Assembly: GCA_000507305.1 (NCBI GenBank) | Contig: DF241034.1 | Span: 29,023 to 93,022, forward strand | From: Breviolum minutum Mf 1.05b.01 | Lineage: Eukaryota > Sar > Dinophyceae > Suessiales > Symbiodiniaceae | Length of the DNA stretch: 64,000 nucleotides | Reading direction: 5' to 3' | In this document: piece after piece, positions 22,166-34,525 of the stretch | Numbering within the stretch: the stretch's first letter is position 1 | Layout of the letters: each line of letters starts with the position of its first letter | Notes under the pieces: model-generated | Told to the model about the DNA's origin: nothing | Seen by the model: only the letters and a program-made list of their open reading frames with translations | The model's database searches: none | Program-made: the position numbers and the translations under genes

Positions 22166-23030
22166 ATGGTGCCCGTAACATAATTGTCTATGCACATCAA
22201 TTCCTTCCTATCTCGTTTTCTGAGCTTTCTACCATCTTCGCTGTCCGTTTCACCCATCAGAGTGCCTTTTGGGCAGACGGCTATTGTCACTTTGACGGTG
22301 AACACCGTCAAGAAACACCGTGTTGATTGCTGTTAGTCTTAGTGTTTGCCTTAAAAAAACACCGTGTTTTTTTTTGTGCCGAAAAAATTCTGCCGTCAAA
22401 AAGGCAAGAGACAATTTCAGGGTCCAAGTATGAAGACGAAAAAAGTCGCCAAGATAAACAAGAATCACCAAGAAATCTTGTGTTTCTGAAAGTCATCCAT
22501 CATTGTTGCTGATTTATGGAAAACATAGATAAAACCACCACAAAGTCTCTAAGCTATCGGATCCTGCAGCAAGTTCACGCCTGAGGCCAGCGCATTTAGA
22601 ATGAGCACCATTTTGCGAGAGATGTGCTTATCTGACTCAAGGCAATCAGAAACAAAATGGCGCGCGAAAGGCCATTTACCAAAAGGACTCGGACTCCCTG
22701 CGGAACTCCGAAGCGACTTGAATTCCCACGGTTTTTTTGTTGTTTCTCGGAGATGTGAGGAGTGTTGCTGAAGTGGTGAAACCCATTTTGTCCACAAGGT
22801 TCGAAAGAATCTATTTCTGAATCTAAATGCTTGATTTATGGCTGGTCAAACAACCCCCCCCCCGTCTAACGTACCCCTCCCAGAAATAAGGCTTTATTAA
22901 AGGAACAATGGTTAATTCAGACGTTCAGGTTTCCGGTAGAGCATCGGAATGATGCAACAACTGACCGGTGATTCACATGCGTAACGAGAGAACATACTGA
23001 GGCAAACCGTGTTTAGCGACTTGAAGAACT
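22166..23030. other. No gene recognised
   Basis: A short hairpin-like duplication of AAACACCGTG words at about 22,300-22,370 and a run of ten or more C at about 22,853 were seen. No convincing exon was found. Confidence 0.35.
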
Positions 23031-23530
23031 AGCATCCACATAAAATATATGATTATATCAGATCCAAATACAAAAAATAGCAAAAATATATATTCAATGT
23101 AAGATTATTGTAAAGATAATGATAAAAAATATATTTAATATAAGATTATTATAAAGATAATAATATTAATATAAATTGGAAATTTTTGGATTATTAAATG
23201 ATTAGATTATATTTATATATATATATCAATTTTATATAATATATAATAAAATATATTAATATATTTAAAGATATATATATATATTTATATAAATAATATA
23301 AATAATATATTTGTATATAATTATATTTTATATTAGTAAGTATTATTTGAAAATATATATTGATAAATTAAATAGATATAAATTTAGATATATTTAATTG
23401 AATTTGAATATTAAAATATATATATATATAATTGAAATTAAAAAATAAATATATTATGTAATATTAAATATATTTTAAATAGATAAATAAAATTTATTTA
23501 ATAATTAAAATATATAAAANTATAGACCTT
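23030..23530. other. Extremely AT-rich island with one undetermined base
   Basis: Roughly 490 bases almost without G or C, made of ATATAT, AATATT and TTTATA words. Position 23,520 is N. No gene is possible on inspection. It may be a satellite-like or structural region or an assembly join. Confidence 0.8.
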
Positions 23531-23694
23531 TTATTCAACTCTCATATTATCATTTTTTTGTTTAATCATTTTTATTCCTTATTATATAATTTATTTCATC
23601 CTTATCCTTAATTATTTTCATTTTTTATTATTCTTTTCCTTTATTTTTCCATCGTGCATAATCCTTTTCCTTAATCATCCTTATATTTATCTTT

Positions 23695-23895
23695 ATTATC
23701 TTCATCATCTTTATCGTCCTCATCATCTTCACCATCTTCATCATCTTCATCATCTTCATCTTCATCATCTTCATCTTCATCATCTTCATCATCTTCATCT
23801 TCATCATCCTCATCATCTTCATCATCTTCATCATCCTCATCATCTTCATCATCTTCATCATCCTCATCATCCTCATCATCCTCATCGATCGTCCT
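23695..23895. repeat. CATCTT/CATCAT microsatellite
   Basis: Pure trinucleotide tract of ATC/TTC units. On the minus strand it yields Asp/Glu-only or Met/Lys-only frames, which are repeat artefacts. Confidence 0.9.
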
Positions 23896-24173
23896 CGTCA
23901 TATTTATTGACATATTTTATCCCAATTCATATGTTTGTTGATTCTTATTTGCTCAGTTTTTTGCTTTTTGTAATATCTAGATAATTATAACTTGTTGTTT
24001 GCCCGCATATAAAACACAAAATAATAATTAATGAAATCTTCATTTTTTGAAATTAATTCTGCATGGGAAATTCGTTGATATGCCCAGAGTTCCACAGCAT
24101 ACCTTATTTCAATTCATTATTTTCAAAAAATTGTCCCAAAAGCAAGCCAGTGTTTCCAAAATGCATTAAGTGC

Positions 24174-24252
24174 TACCCTCCAGGGAACTAACATATCCCA
24201 CCTGGGGAAAAGGAAAATCATCTTAGGGGATATGTTGGTTCACAGGAGGGTA
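24174..24252. mobile_element. MITE-like element, family B copy 8 (short)
   Basis: TACCCTCCAGGGAACTAACA at the left and ATGTTGGTTCACAGGAGGGT at the right, only about 40 bases apart. Inner words ATATCCC and GGGATAT pair. Confidence 0.75.
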
Positions 24253-25200
24253 TCTCTTCATTTTCAAAGCTAGCCTCAAATTACAGAAAAATTGGTTTTG
24301 ATCCCTATAAATCCATTCTTTCGTACCTACCATCCACTATTTTCGTGAACAAGATACGGAGTCCAATCACCCATGCACGCTTCACCACGGAAGTCGAAGC
24401 CTGCAAGTGATTTTGCCATCAATCAACATGTATTTGAATTCTTCAGCCAGGCAAATGCATGAACTTCCCCATGAAAAAAAAACTCTGGCAAAGCTACTGG
24501 CTGTTGAAAAAACAAAGGCTGAAGAAAATACCTGACTTTAGCAGGACGAATGCAAGATGAATCGATATGGTGCCATTGATTTCTCCACTGCGGTCGGTGC
24601 CTCTCATCACTGAAGCTTCGTTTGGAAAGCCTCGCCGATCCATACAGAGGCTCAACAGGAAAAATATGGTTAAATCTTGAAAGATTTTATGAGTTTGGTT
24701 TGTCTTTAAATCAGGCAAACTAGCATCTGTTAGGTTTCAAAAAAAAATGACCCTTTCAATCAGATTCATTGGGGAGGGTCCCTCCCGGAAACCTCCCAAT
24801 TCTGCAATTCAGTTTGATGCTGCAATTTTGCCCCGACACCCCTTGCGGACCTTTCACAACTTTGACAAAAAAAATCCTGTTTCCTTCCCAACAAAGGTTC
24901 TTCAAAAGGTCCGACAAAATCAAAAGAGTGAATCGACACAACGTGTCGATGAGTCGAAAATCCCATCAAACTCAACTCTTCGGAGGAGAAGTCCTGACCT
25001 GGATTCATATATCTCCAGTCTACCCCCCACCGAGGATGCCAGTCACAAATGAAGATTTATAGGGATTCGCTACTAAAAATGGAATAACTAAAAAGGTGAC
25101 TGTTACTGGGTGGGGGGTAGTTCCAACATATATCCGATTTGTCCCCCACGCTTTTGAGAAATTTTCATCTATGAATCACTCAGATCTGCATCAAACCAAG

Positions 25201-25296
25201 GTACGCTTGCCAGAGATGATCACAGCACCAGATCGCAAGCGTAGGGCTCTCTTTGCTACAGCAGCCATCAAGTTAGGCGGCCAAGTCACGCAGTTC
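25201..25296 (+). CDS. Exon-like segment, unknown
   Basis: After ACCAAG the plus strand reads VRLPEMITAPDRKRRALFAT then AAIKLGGQVTQF, a composition typical of a soluble protein. Opposite-strand readings in 24.7-25.0 and 25.7-25.9 kb also look open, so gene structure and strand are unclear. Confidence 0.3.
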
Positions 25297-26057
25297 AGAA
25301 AAACGACCTCACCATCGCTGGATTTCCAGAGAAGTAACGGGCGCGAAAGGAAAAAATCGCCCCCTTTTAAAGCATTTACCCCTCATGATTGGCTGCCAAA
25401 ACAAGGTGTAAGTGTAAATAGGTCTACATGGATAAGAAAAATGATGTATAAGATGTTAAAGTCATAGAGACGTCATGCATACAGTCGAGACTCAATCAAA
25501 ATTCTACAGATCTTTAGAAACAGAAGTCTTGCTAGCACCGATCTTAAGGCTGCCATGCAACAGAAGCATCAGACCAATCCTCTGTAAGCACATCGCCCTG
25601 CACGAACATCCTTAAGATTTTTCGTTCCTGCTGTTTTGAGGCAAAAAAAAACAAAAAACAAAAAAGAATTCCTCTATTTCGTGCACTAAAAGCGCATGAT
25701 GGCATCAAAGGATTGAAGCTTCATCCCCATAAATGACGCAACAACAATCTGGTGTTGAATCTAAAGTACGTGTCCATCCAAACCTGGGATCAAAATTAGC
25801 TGAAAAATCCGCAAGAGTCGTATCTGGAAGCTGCCTGTCTGTAGTCTTGGCAGAGCTCATGAAACCTTCTTCTGCCTCACCCCAAAACAAATGGACAGAC
25901 TGCAAACCCGAAAACTCATGGAGAAAACTCATGGGAAGTTCTAGAAGTCTGGAAGAATCAAGCCCTATTGGCTTTCTTCACCGTCTATCACAAAGTATGA
26001 ACAAGATTACAAGTGAAAAAAAAGACAAGAAACAGACGTTGAGTAAAGTTTGAGATG

Positions 26058-27000
26058 GCCTTCAGAGGACTTCAATTGGTTTTGACAAAGCTCGTAGATA
26101 TGTGCTATTCCTTCTATCAGCGTATCTGAAGCAGTCTTATATTTTGCCACAAGCTACGGTCACCAGTGTTTTTGAAAGCTCAAAGCGTTGGTAGTTGATA
26201 TAATTCTTGGATTGCTCAACTAGTGGTGTTGAGTACACAGGTAAGCATGGTTGATCAGACCACTGACCATGGTTCATCAGCTATGTCTAACAGGATACAA
26301 TGTCCAACTGGAATTCCAACTAAATTTCTTGATTTCTCTGGGTTGTTTCCCCCTTTTTTGCGTTTGCGTTGACAACACGCGCGCAAGGTGCTTTTAAGTG
26401 CCGCCAGACTACATAACATCGTGCCAATTGCCGTGCAGAATCATTGTACTCAGCAGAAATCTCAATCCCTGGGCGCTCCAAAACATGCAAAATGCCGAAA
26501 GTTGGGAGTCTTCTTTTTTCACACGGTTGGAAAATCCATCGATCTTTTTTCCGAAGTTGGGAGAACTCATTTCTCGAAGATCGAGAAGTGTGCGTGGAAA
26601 AACCAAGTGCCAGACCAACGCACTGCCGAAATGGAAAGAGGGCATGGGCTGTGAAAACCTCATGTGGAAAAACAAAAAAAAGGCCAAAGGCTACAAGGCA
26701 ACATGAAAAATTGCAAAAGTCTTTGTGAACTTCAACTAGTTAGTACTACTTACTGTTGAACGGCAATTCTTTGGGCTAACCAGTGAAAATCCCTTGTATC
26801 CCATTCATCACAGGTTTTAAAACATTTGCAAGTGGTGCAGGATTTTGCCCATCAATAGTAGGAAAAGAGATATATTACTATATCTGTCAATTTTTGATCT
26901 TCTCATTGATGGGCAAAATTTTGATATTCATTTTTTTTTGATTAGTAGGAAATTGAGAGAGTAGGATATTTTCACATAATCAAAAGATTCAACGTGCCTT
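26058..27000. other. Mostly unrecognised, one family C fragment
   Basis: At 26,831-26,915 AGTGGTGCAGGATTTTGCCC and CATTGATGGGCAAAATTTTG form an inverted pair related to family C ends. Otherwise no exon or repeat was recognised. Confidence 0.35.
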
Positions 27001-27006
27001 GCGACC

Positions 27007-27483
27007 CTATGCGGGAACCTGAGCTTCGCGCTGCCATACCACGGCCAGAACCCAAGTCAACAAAGCGCCGAAAGATGTCTGCAGATGCATCTGCACGACG
27101 GCAAACCCGATCCTCAGGACAGATTCACATAGGATGAACCGATGAATTGATGCAATTGCAAACAAGAGGCCAAAACGGATGCAAAAGCCTCGACGTAAAC
27201 ATTGCCTTGTCGCTGACACGTTGACTTGGGGACTTGGGCTTGTAATAAAACGTCCATGAGAGCTTGCATGTCCCAAAACAATCTCAGTAATATTCATTTT
27301 GTTTTCCATGTGTTCCCACCGATCATTGTACTTCGCATTCCCTTCAACCTCTAAGCCTAAGAACCAATCCAAGACGTGCCGATGTGCCGCCTTCTTGCAA
27401 TGCTCCTTGAAGCAAGGCCCTTGGACAAGCTTCCAAATTCCGTTGGAGAGCTTCAGCCAGACACTCGGACAAACTCTGTGCAT
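27007..27483 (-). CDS. Hypothetical protein or large exon, 158 codons
   Basis: An uninterrupted minus-strand reading from ATG at 27,483 to TAG at 27,007. It contains FKEHCKKAAHRHVLDWFLGL, KYNDRWEHMENKMNITEIV, then PQVNVSATRQCLRRGF and a hydrophobic C-terminal part (FGLLFAIASIHRFILCESV and LLTWVLAVVWQ). Two hydrophobic stretches could be membrane helices. Composition is even and unlike nearby noise. The family was not recognised; it may be the 3' exon of a minus-strand gene with the exons at 28.56 and 29.06 kb. Confidence 0.4.
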   Translation of the reverse strand: MHRVCPSVWLKLSNGIWKLVQGPCFKEHCKKAAHRHVLDWFLGLEVEGNAKYNDRWEHMENKMNITEIVLGHASSHGRFITSPSPQVNVSATRQCLRRGFCIRFGLLFAIASIHRFILCESVLRIGFAVVQMHLQTSFGALLTWVLAVVWQREAQVPA

Positions 27484-28558
27484 GACCTCGATTCAATACG
27501 ACTCATAGGAATCTGACTGTCACCAGACACATCCAAAAATACAACACGGCAAAAATCTAAACAAAAAACAGGGGGAGATGTATTTTCAACAAATAAGCTC
27601 AAGATGTTTTTTAAAAAAAATGTCCCAGCCAGGCATATTTCACCACTGACAGATGAATCCCTCACCTAAACAAAAAACAAAAAAAACAGTTGCCTTTAGG
27701 ATTGGCCAGGCCAGGTGCTTGCATCATAGAGTGGCCATACCTCCCGAAGTGCTGGGCCGGCATGTCCTGATCCATAACGATATGCTGCCACGGCATTTTC
27801 CGCACCTGAGCTCGCAGTGGTCACTGCAAGGGGAGATGCTTGACAGCCTGAGGCCAGCCTTGAGTCAAACTCACAGCCATTTTGTCCCTGAAAAATAGGG
27901 TCGAAACCCGAAATGAATGGATAGTTTTTTTTCTAATCATCCAAATTTTTAGGATATACATATGTATATATATATATGATATAATGCTAGTTTTAAGGAG
28001 TTGTTCATCAATTTTGGCTATGCAGGTTTCTTACGGCGCAGGAAGCCCAACATGGCCTAAAAAAGATGGGGAAGGTCTCTATGCATGCACGGTTGTGATT
28101 TGTGGCAGGGTGGCGGGCACCATGTTACTGCAAATCCAGGAAGTCCAGGTTCACCATGTTTTTATATGTTGCTGGAGATGAGGTTCACCATTCTTTTAAG
28201 TAAAAAATTAACCACCACTGTTCTTAATGGTGGTTGACTTCCGGGGTTTTTTCCAGGAAAAGAATGCCGAATGCCATCATTCACAACAAAAAGAAAACAC
28301 CAGATTTAGTCTTATCTGACACAAGTACACCCCCCACCATACTACCGTTTCCATTGCCCTTGCCATTAAAATGTTTCAAAAAAAACACAAATCCCATCCC
28401 AAAAGTAAGATTTCTTCCCAAAGTGGCTGCCAAAAAATGCAAAAAAAAAAAGACTCATCCTCCCAAAAATGTAGAAACAATCCCAAGCCCTTTTAAAAAA
28501 GCTCCCCATCCCCCCCAAATCCTTTGCAATTTCTGGAACAAAGTGGCTCTTCAATGCC

Positions 28559-29141
28559 CAGGTATAATCGTCACGTAATCCACGCCAAACTTCGATGAGA
28601 GCCAAATCATGACATGAAGCCCAAGCCTTAAATGAGGCCCGGGTGATCACCACTTGTGGCTTTGCCCGGGAAATCATTAAAAGATCGTGGTTCCTGCTGG
28701 ATGATTATAAACCCTCACTTAAAAAATGGTAAAACTCATAGAACAACATATTTAAAAAACGATAGTTGGGACTTTTCAAGGGTGAAAATTTTGACTCCCG
28801 AATTTTTGGGCCAAGGTGGACTGGTCACCACCATGTTGCAGTCGTCCAAAGTGACAAGAGCTTGATTGAATTTCACGTTTTATTGATAGAAGGACCTTAT
28901 CAAAAAGCAGGGTTACACATCCCCTGAAACCAACATATCTCCACCAAACAGGAAGTTCGGAAAATCATTGACTCAAAAGTGCCGGCTGGTAGGGGATATG
29001 TGATCGTTCCCTGGAGGGTATCTGAATGGGATCCCTGTTTCTGGTTTCTTTTTGCCCCTCCGACTGGGTCTGATGAACATCTCAATGTCGCTGCTAGACC
29101 AAGCAACACGTGCCTCGATCTCGAGCATAAATGCATGAAGC
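28559..29141 (-). CDS. Minus-strand exon pair, unknown protein
   Basis: Exon 29,141-29,056 follows a CTTACAG acceptor and reads LHAFMLEIEARVAWSSSDIE then MFIRPSRR, ending at a GC donor in phase 1. The next, from about 28,655 to 28,559, reads VVITRASFKAWASCHDLALI then EVWRGLRDDYTW and ends at a GC donor. A phase-1 acceptor exists for the second exon. The intervening intron carries the family B element at 28,914-29,020. No family recognised. Confidence 0.4.
28914..29020. mobile_element. MITE-like element, family B copy 9
   Basis: TACACATCCCCTGAAACCAA at the left and GTTCCCTGGAGGGTA at the right, with the inner ATATCTCC and GGGATATG words. Confidence 0.6.
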
Positions 29142-30550
29142 CTGTAAGGGAACATTGGAGCCCAGCTTCCCAAAAACCCAATAAATCTCATCATTGCAGG
29201 AGGTCACGGAAGGCCATGATGACTCATGATGACCCAATGTCAGTGGCAAAGTCACATGGTTCTTCCAACATGGCCGCTGCAAAAATCAACAGGCAGAAAA
29301 GCAAAAAAAACTCCTCAAGAGTCGAATCCCCTCCTTAAGAATCGAATTAAAGGATCATTCATCTCTTCATTCCGCAGCTCATCATGGATAAGTCCTTCAC
29401 ATAGAATCCGCCTGTCCATGAAAAAACAGCGGGATAGCGAATGGCCTCCCAAAAAGAGGCCTCTCTCTTACTAATTTCATTACACCGGCGTAGATCCAAG
29501 ATAGCAAGTAAGTCGCAAAAAAAAAAACAAGATGTGATTTTTGTTCAATCAGAGGTCATTTAGCGTCATTGTCCCTCTTGGGACGTAATTTTTAAATGAG
29601 ATGTTCAAATAGTTTCTTGCCCAATAGTAATAGAGAACATCTCTCTCCCCAAAATTCAGCACTATGGCAACACCAACAGCAGACCGCAATTTGGGCGACA
29701 CCTTGCCATAGCAATGAGCTTAGAATTTCTGCGATGAAGCACTACTTTAAGCAAGAACCCTCATAGCCTATAGCTACATGTTCTCTGGATCAAAGACTCT
29801 ATGCCATGGCACTTTACTTCGATTTCGCGGGGTTCCATAGTGAGCTAACTATTACTGGTAGCACAATGAAATACTCACATATGTGATAGATACGTATAAT
29901 GAACTCTTTCCCAGATCATTGTACTGGTGCACTGGTGTATTGAAGTTTCCATGGTGGGTGTATATATTTTTGATGCCGCCCTTCCCAGGATGCCAGTCAC
30001 AAGCAGGATCACATTACATTTTTAGGCTCGCGGATCACGAACTCAACCTTCACATTGGAAATACAGATTGGGTCCTGCTTAAGCACTGGTTCATAGGGGA
30101 TAATCAAGGTTAATTCAGGTCTCTTAGTAAAATAGTGAGAATCGTTTTCCCACTGTTACAGGGTTTAGACAGGGGTCATTATATTACCAACCCAAACTAT
30201 TCACTATCGCAGTGGCAATCCTTCAACATTACTATAGATTTGCATCAAGCTTGATTCCAAAAAAAACTGGATGTTTTCAAATGATCCCTGTTTTGGCCAG
30301 ACCCAATTCTTTATAAATACCACCCAAAAAAAAAAGGCATCACTAAAAACAGCCGACCTTGTTAGCTCTGAGCCAACAGAGGTACTTTTTACCTGCCAGC
30401 CCAATTTCGGTGAAAAAAAAAGGTGGGCTCTTGAAGGACTAAATGTAGATTTGGTCTTGCTTTACCTATACTTAATGTAAAATGAATACATATACATATG
30501 TATTTATACATATACATATATAAATGCCTATGCTTTTATTTATACTATAT

Positions 30551-30917
30551 ATACCCTAGGGGCGGGAGGTTCACCGGGAACTCCTGCCCCGTGGGTGTTT
30601 ATATATATGAAGTTACTACATGGTTGATGCTACGCAAGTAATGGGGTGGGGTNCACTTTTGAACGCTTGGACCATCATGACATTTCCAAAATCGCCATTT
30701 TACCACACAAATCACACGTTTCTCACAAGTATAAATGTATGAATGATGGATTTTTCATCAATCAACGCGCGGATCAAAAGATTTCGTCCGCGCAGAACAC
30801 CATTCTATGTAGAAAGTGACTTCTTCAAAAACTCACGTTTCACCACAACGAAATAACAATTTTTGAACATTCACAATATCCTACTCAAAGAACCTTCGGT
30901 GAACCTCCCGCCCCTAG
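30551..30917. mobile_element. Inverted-repeat element, family G, about 365 bp
   Basis: The left end TAGGGGCGGGAGGTTCACCG is repeated inverted at the right as CGGTGAACCTCCCGCCCCTA. The interior is unique and holds one undetermined base (30,652). No coding frame of note. It is flanked by TATATA tracts on both sides, consistent with insertion in a TA-rich target. Confidence 0.7.
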
Positions 30918-31120
30918 CGCATATATGTATATATATATATGTATCTTGATATAATATATCAATTTGAAGAGCGATTCTGCACGTGTTGATATAAGGAATC
31001 CTTCGTCCATATTTCGGGCACAGTGAGGTGTTACTGCCGCAACCAACAGAAAAAACGCAAGAACAGCAGATGTTATAAAAACCCAATATAGAAACAACCT
31101 GCTTGGAGGCTTTCCATCAC

Positions 31121-31232
31121 CTACTGTTGATGGAAGAAATCCTGCACCACCTGGGATGTATAAAACTCCGTCAATCATATGGTTAAACTATCTATCAACT
31201 GGTGAATTCCGGATTTCTTCCATCAACAGTAT
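31121..31232. mobile_element. MITE-like element, family C copy 4
   Basis: CTACTGTTGATGGAAGAAAT at the left and ATTTCTTCCATCAACAGT at the right are perfect inverted ends. The interior has CCTGCACCACCTGGGATGTA. Confidence 0.8.
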
Positions 31233-31398
31233 CACTGGACTAAACCACCTTTTGTTACTCAAACGTCTCGTTTCTCGGCTCGCCTCACATATCTGAGTAA
31301 GGATGATTGGCCGATCTTCTTCCGGAGCGATATCCTTAGCTCTTCAGGAGCGATATCCGGTGGATTCACTCCCAAGGAATTCTGGAGCAAAAAAAGTA

Positions 31399-31468
31399 CT
31401 CATTTTCAATAGGAGATACATCTTCAAAAGGTCCATGTTCTATTGCCATGTTAGTTTACTGGAGGGTA
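31399..31468. mobile_element. Family B half-element (copy 10)
   Basis: The right half only: CAATAGGAGATACATCTTCA and CATGTTAGTTTACTGGAGGG, nearly the same as the copy at 18,111. Confidence 0.6.
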
Positions 31469-31714
31469 AAGGGGGGCACTTTGAGATGTCGGAAAGGAAC
31501 GTCTCAACACACAAGCACGGGTGGATGTGTTGGTGAGTCTGCTTGAGTTTTTTCTCATCACCTTTTTCTGGGTCATTTTTGTGGGAACTTCCCAGAAGTT
31601 CGAATTGGCATTCACACCAACCATCTGAAATCTTGGGTTGGCTGGAATCATTTTGGATCATTGGGTCAATCTATTCCTGTAGGTGTGTTTTTTCGTGATT
31701 TTTTTCCGCAAGGG

Positions 31715-31821
31715 TACCCCACGGAAGTTTAACCTAGCCCCTGCAAAATTACGCTTCCCAATAGGAAAGTAGTATTCCAACCATCACTTTTCAGGGGCGA
31801 GCTGTTAAACTTCGGGTGCGT
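31715..31821. mobile_element. MITE-like element, family B copy 11
   Basis: TACCCCACGGAAGTTTAACC at the left and GTTAAACTTCGGGTGCGT at the right, with CAACCATCACTTTTCAGGGG inside. Confidence 0.6.
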
Positions 31822-32109
31822 CGGCTTTTGGATTCTCCGTGCTTTGCGCCCAGGAGCCACTTTCACAAGGTAACCGTGCCTTCTATCATCGTCAAAGTTT
31901 GATGTCCATCGGCCCAAGACTCTCACATGGGAAGCAAACCTGGCTGAAAATAAAAGATTTGGCAGCAACCATGGAGGCTACAGAGATGATATCTTGGAAA
32001 AAATCATAGGAAAAATTATAGGAGATGCCTTCCTTCATTAGATCGTAGGATTACATTCTGACCTCTTCATGTCCCCAAGATGTGCTTGGGAAGCTTCTTA
32101 GCTCCCATG

Positions 32110-32133
32110 AACTCATTTTAGTAAAAAAAAATA

Positions 32134-32166
<33 letters not shown>

Positions 32167-32175
32167 CAGTATATA
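32110..32175. repeat. AT dinucleotide tract
   Basis: A run of TA/AT repeats follows an AAAAAAATAATATA stretch. Confidence 0.7.
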
Positions 32176-32423
32176 CCCTTCATTCACACCCTTCCACGCA
32201 GCTTTTCAGATGTCATGTATTTTCATCTATTGGCTCCGCCTCTTTGCCAAAGTGACTCGAAAAGCCGCATCGTCAAAGCGGTCAAGTGGCAATGCTGTAA
32301 TCCTGGGGGAAACTCGGGAAACTCCTGTACCTTGTGTCGTGAAAAAATCATCTGCTTGATTCATCCGGATTTCTGTGTGTGTATATATATATATATCATA
32401 TATGGTTTCTTATGATCTTTATT

Positions 32424-32506
32424 TAACTGAAGTTTAACAGTTCGCACCTGAAAGGTTACCTTCAACCATCATTTTTCAGGGGCTATATTAAACTCCGAGA
32501 GGTGTA
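32424..32506. mobile_element. Family B element (copy 12), partly eroded
   Basis: AACTGAAGTTTAACAGTTCG at the left and ATATTAAACTCCGAGAGGTG at the right, with the CAACCATCATTTTTCAGGGG interior. Confidence 0.55.
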
Positions 32507-32951
32507 ATTGCGAACCCTTCCTGCCTGTCGTGCTGGGTAAGTGGTCGTAAGCCAAGAGAGCATGAAAAGGCCTCCACCGACCTAATTGGCGAGGGCGAGC
32601 AAGCGGCCGAAATTTCAGTATCAGTTTGGGGTTGCAAAATGATGTAAACAACCCATATCTAGTGATTTAGACAAATCCATTACCATGTTTGATGCCATTT
32701 TTTGAGATGTTGTTTATTTTGTATACATGAGCTATCAGTGATCAACATGTTATCATGCACATGCAAAGCGAAGACCGCAGTCATATGACATGTAGGATCT
32801 CTATGCCTAAGGAATCATTGGCACAGTAGTTTCTAATCGTGAGTGGGAAACTTGTCTCCAACAGCACCTAGTCCCCCTCGCCTTTGCGTTGAAAAAAATA
32901 TCTTGGACGAACATAAGTCGAATCATAAGTCCGGGATTTTTGTTGTACAGT

Positions 32952-33054
32952 ACCCTCTTGTACACTAACATAGCAATGGAATATCTCCACTTCAATAGGA
33001 AATACATCTTCAAAGGGTCCATTTTCCATTGCAATGTTAGCTTAACGGAGTGTA
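32952..33054. mobile_element. MITE-like element, family B copy 13
   Basis: TACCCTCTTGTACACTAACA at the left and TGTTAGCTTAACGGAGTGTA at the right. The interior AGGAAATACATCTTCAAAGG is shared with the copy at 18,111. Confidence 0.75.
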
Positions 33055-33514
33055 ATTGATGTGAAATCCCCTCCGTTTGCCCGCCGTGATTCATACGCCG
33101 TTTGTAAAAAATGGGACTCTCGTGTTCGACATTCGAAACGGTCGGACCAAGGGACTCTGCTCCAGAACGAATGGTGTTCAACGAGAATTTACAATCCTGC
33201 CTGTCCACAACGAGAAACGAACAATTTGTTGGATGAATTTTTATGAACCGACTTTTTCAGGCCATCCAACGGCTGCAACATTGCTCACCACCGCAGATTT
33301 CGAAAAAAAAAAAACACAGACCAATTTGAAACTTTTTGGCACCTAACAAATTCGTACCATTCCACAGAGATGGGATCTGGCAATGGCAGACCAACCTGCT
33401 GACTGTCTGCAAGCGGGTGGATTGGGTTGCACTCCAATTGAAGGTTTCGGGGCCGGAATGATATCACCACCAAGGTCAGGTTTCATCATGATGACATGGT
33501 TCTGTTTTCATTTC

Positions 33515-33672
33515 AGCACTTGTTCACCATTGGTTCATCATTGGTTCATCATGTTTCATCATTGCCTCTTCATGTTCCGTCATTGCCTCATCATGTTCCG
33601 TCATTGCCTTATTATGTTTCGTCATTGTCTTATCACGCTATATCATTGGTTCATCATTGTCTCATCATGTCT
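33515..33672. repeat. TTCATCATTGCCTCATCATG-type tandem repeat
   Basis: About eight imperfect units of 19-20 bases built from TCATCATG, TTCCGTCATTG and CCTCATCATG. Confidence 0.75.
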
Positions 33673-33675
33673 TGC

Positions 33676-34063
33676 TTTTCCTCATCCCGATCGGAGAGCG
33701 GATCTGACTCGCCTGTTCTTGCTTCAGCAAGCCAGGCTCTCCATGCAAAAGCGCCTTTTTTTTCCCGCTCAAAACCCCCGTTTTTTTGTACAGTAGAAGA
33801 TGGGTGGAGTAAAGAGGTGAAAAAATTGAAAGAAATCAATGAATCATATTTTTGGACACCTATGTTTACAATATGTTTTTTCTTAATGTCTGATTTAAGA
33901 TCTCAAAAGCATCAAGGAATTGATTGCAGATCTCAGCTTTGTGGACACCCAAAAAGGTCAACTCTCGAGGTGGCCTTGTCTAGTGCTGCTGCCACCCTTA
34001 GGGGTGGAGCATCTAATACCAAGCGCACTGAAAGCAGCTCTTTGGCCATGAGAAGAGGCTGAA
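33676..34063 (+). CDS. Exon-like segments with a terminal stop, unknown
   Basis: Plus-strand reading at 33,676-33,760 gives SSSRSESGSDSPVLASASQA then LHAKAP. A second segment, 33,930-34,063 after GATTGCAG, reads SQLCGHPKRSTLEVALSSAA then ATLRGGASNTKRTESSSLAM and a TGA stop. Ser/Ala-rich composition suggests a disordered C-terminus. Direct joining is not in phase by my boundaries, so an exon may lie between or one segment may be chance. Confidence 0.3.
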
Positions 34064-34093
34064 AACGGGCCCCACGGAGTAGATTCAACATGG

Positions 34094-34220
34094 TACTGTT
34101 TGACCTTTCAAATCTGGTTTTTACTCACCAGTTGAGGGACAGGTAGTTTATCCCATTATTGACCGGAGGGTTTTATACATCCCAGGTGGTTGTTTGGGAA
34201 TTCTGAACCATCAACAGTAT
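34094..34220. mobile_element. MITE-like element, family C copy 3
   Basis: Left TACTGTTTGACC, inner CTCACCAGTTGAGGGACAGG (same as the copy at 11,031), right ACCATCAACAGTAT. Confidence 0.65.
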
Positions 34221-34299
34221 CAAAACTTGTAAGACACAAACCAAGCACAGCAAACTCATTGCGACTGCAAAGCATTCAGAACCACAACACCCAAGAGAA

Positions 34300-34525
34300 C
34301 CGTCGAAGCCATACGGCGCATACAGGGACCACAGGAAACACGGCAACCATAGGAACCATACAAACCATAGGAACCACAGAAACTACAGAAACCGTAGGAA
34401 CCATAGGAACCACTAGAACCACAGAAAAAACACAGAAAAAGGAACCGTAGGAACCAGAGGAACCACAGAGACCACAGCAACTATGGGGACCATAGGAACC
34501 ATAGAAACCGTAGGAACCAAAAGGA
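34300..34525. repeat. GGAACCATAG 9-10 bp minisatellite
   Basis: More than 20 imperfect copies of GGAACCAYAG/GAAACCGTAG. Thr- or Val/Leu-rich open frames across it are artefacts. Confidence 0.85.

Noticed and set aside
23628..23913. Asp/Glu-only and Met/Lys-only minus-strand open frames
   Set aside because: Pure product of the CATCTT trinucleotide repeat with no flanking coding signal.
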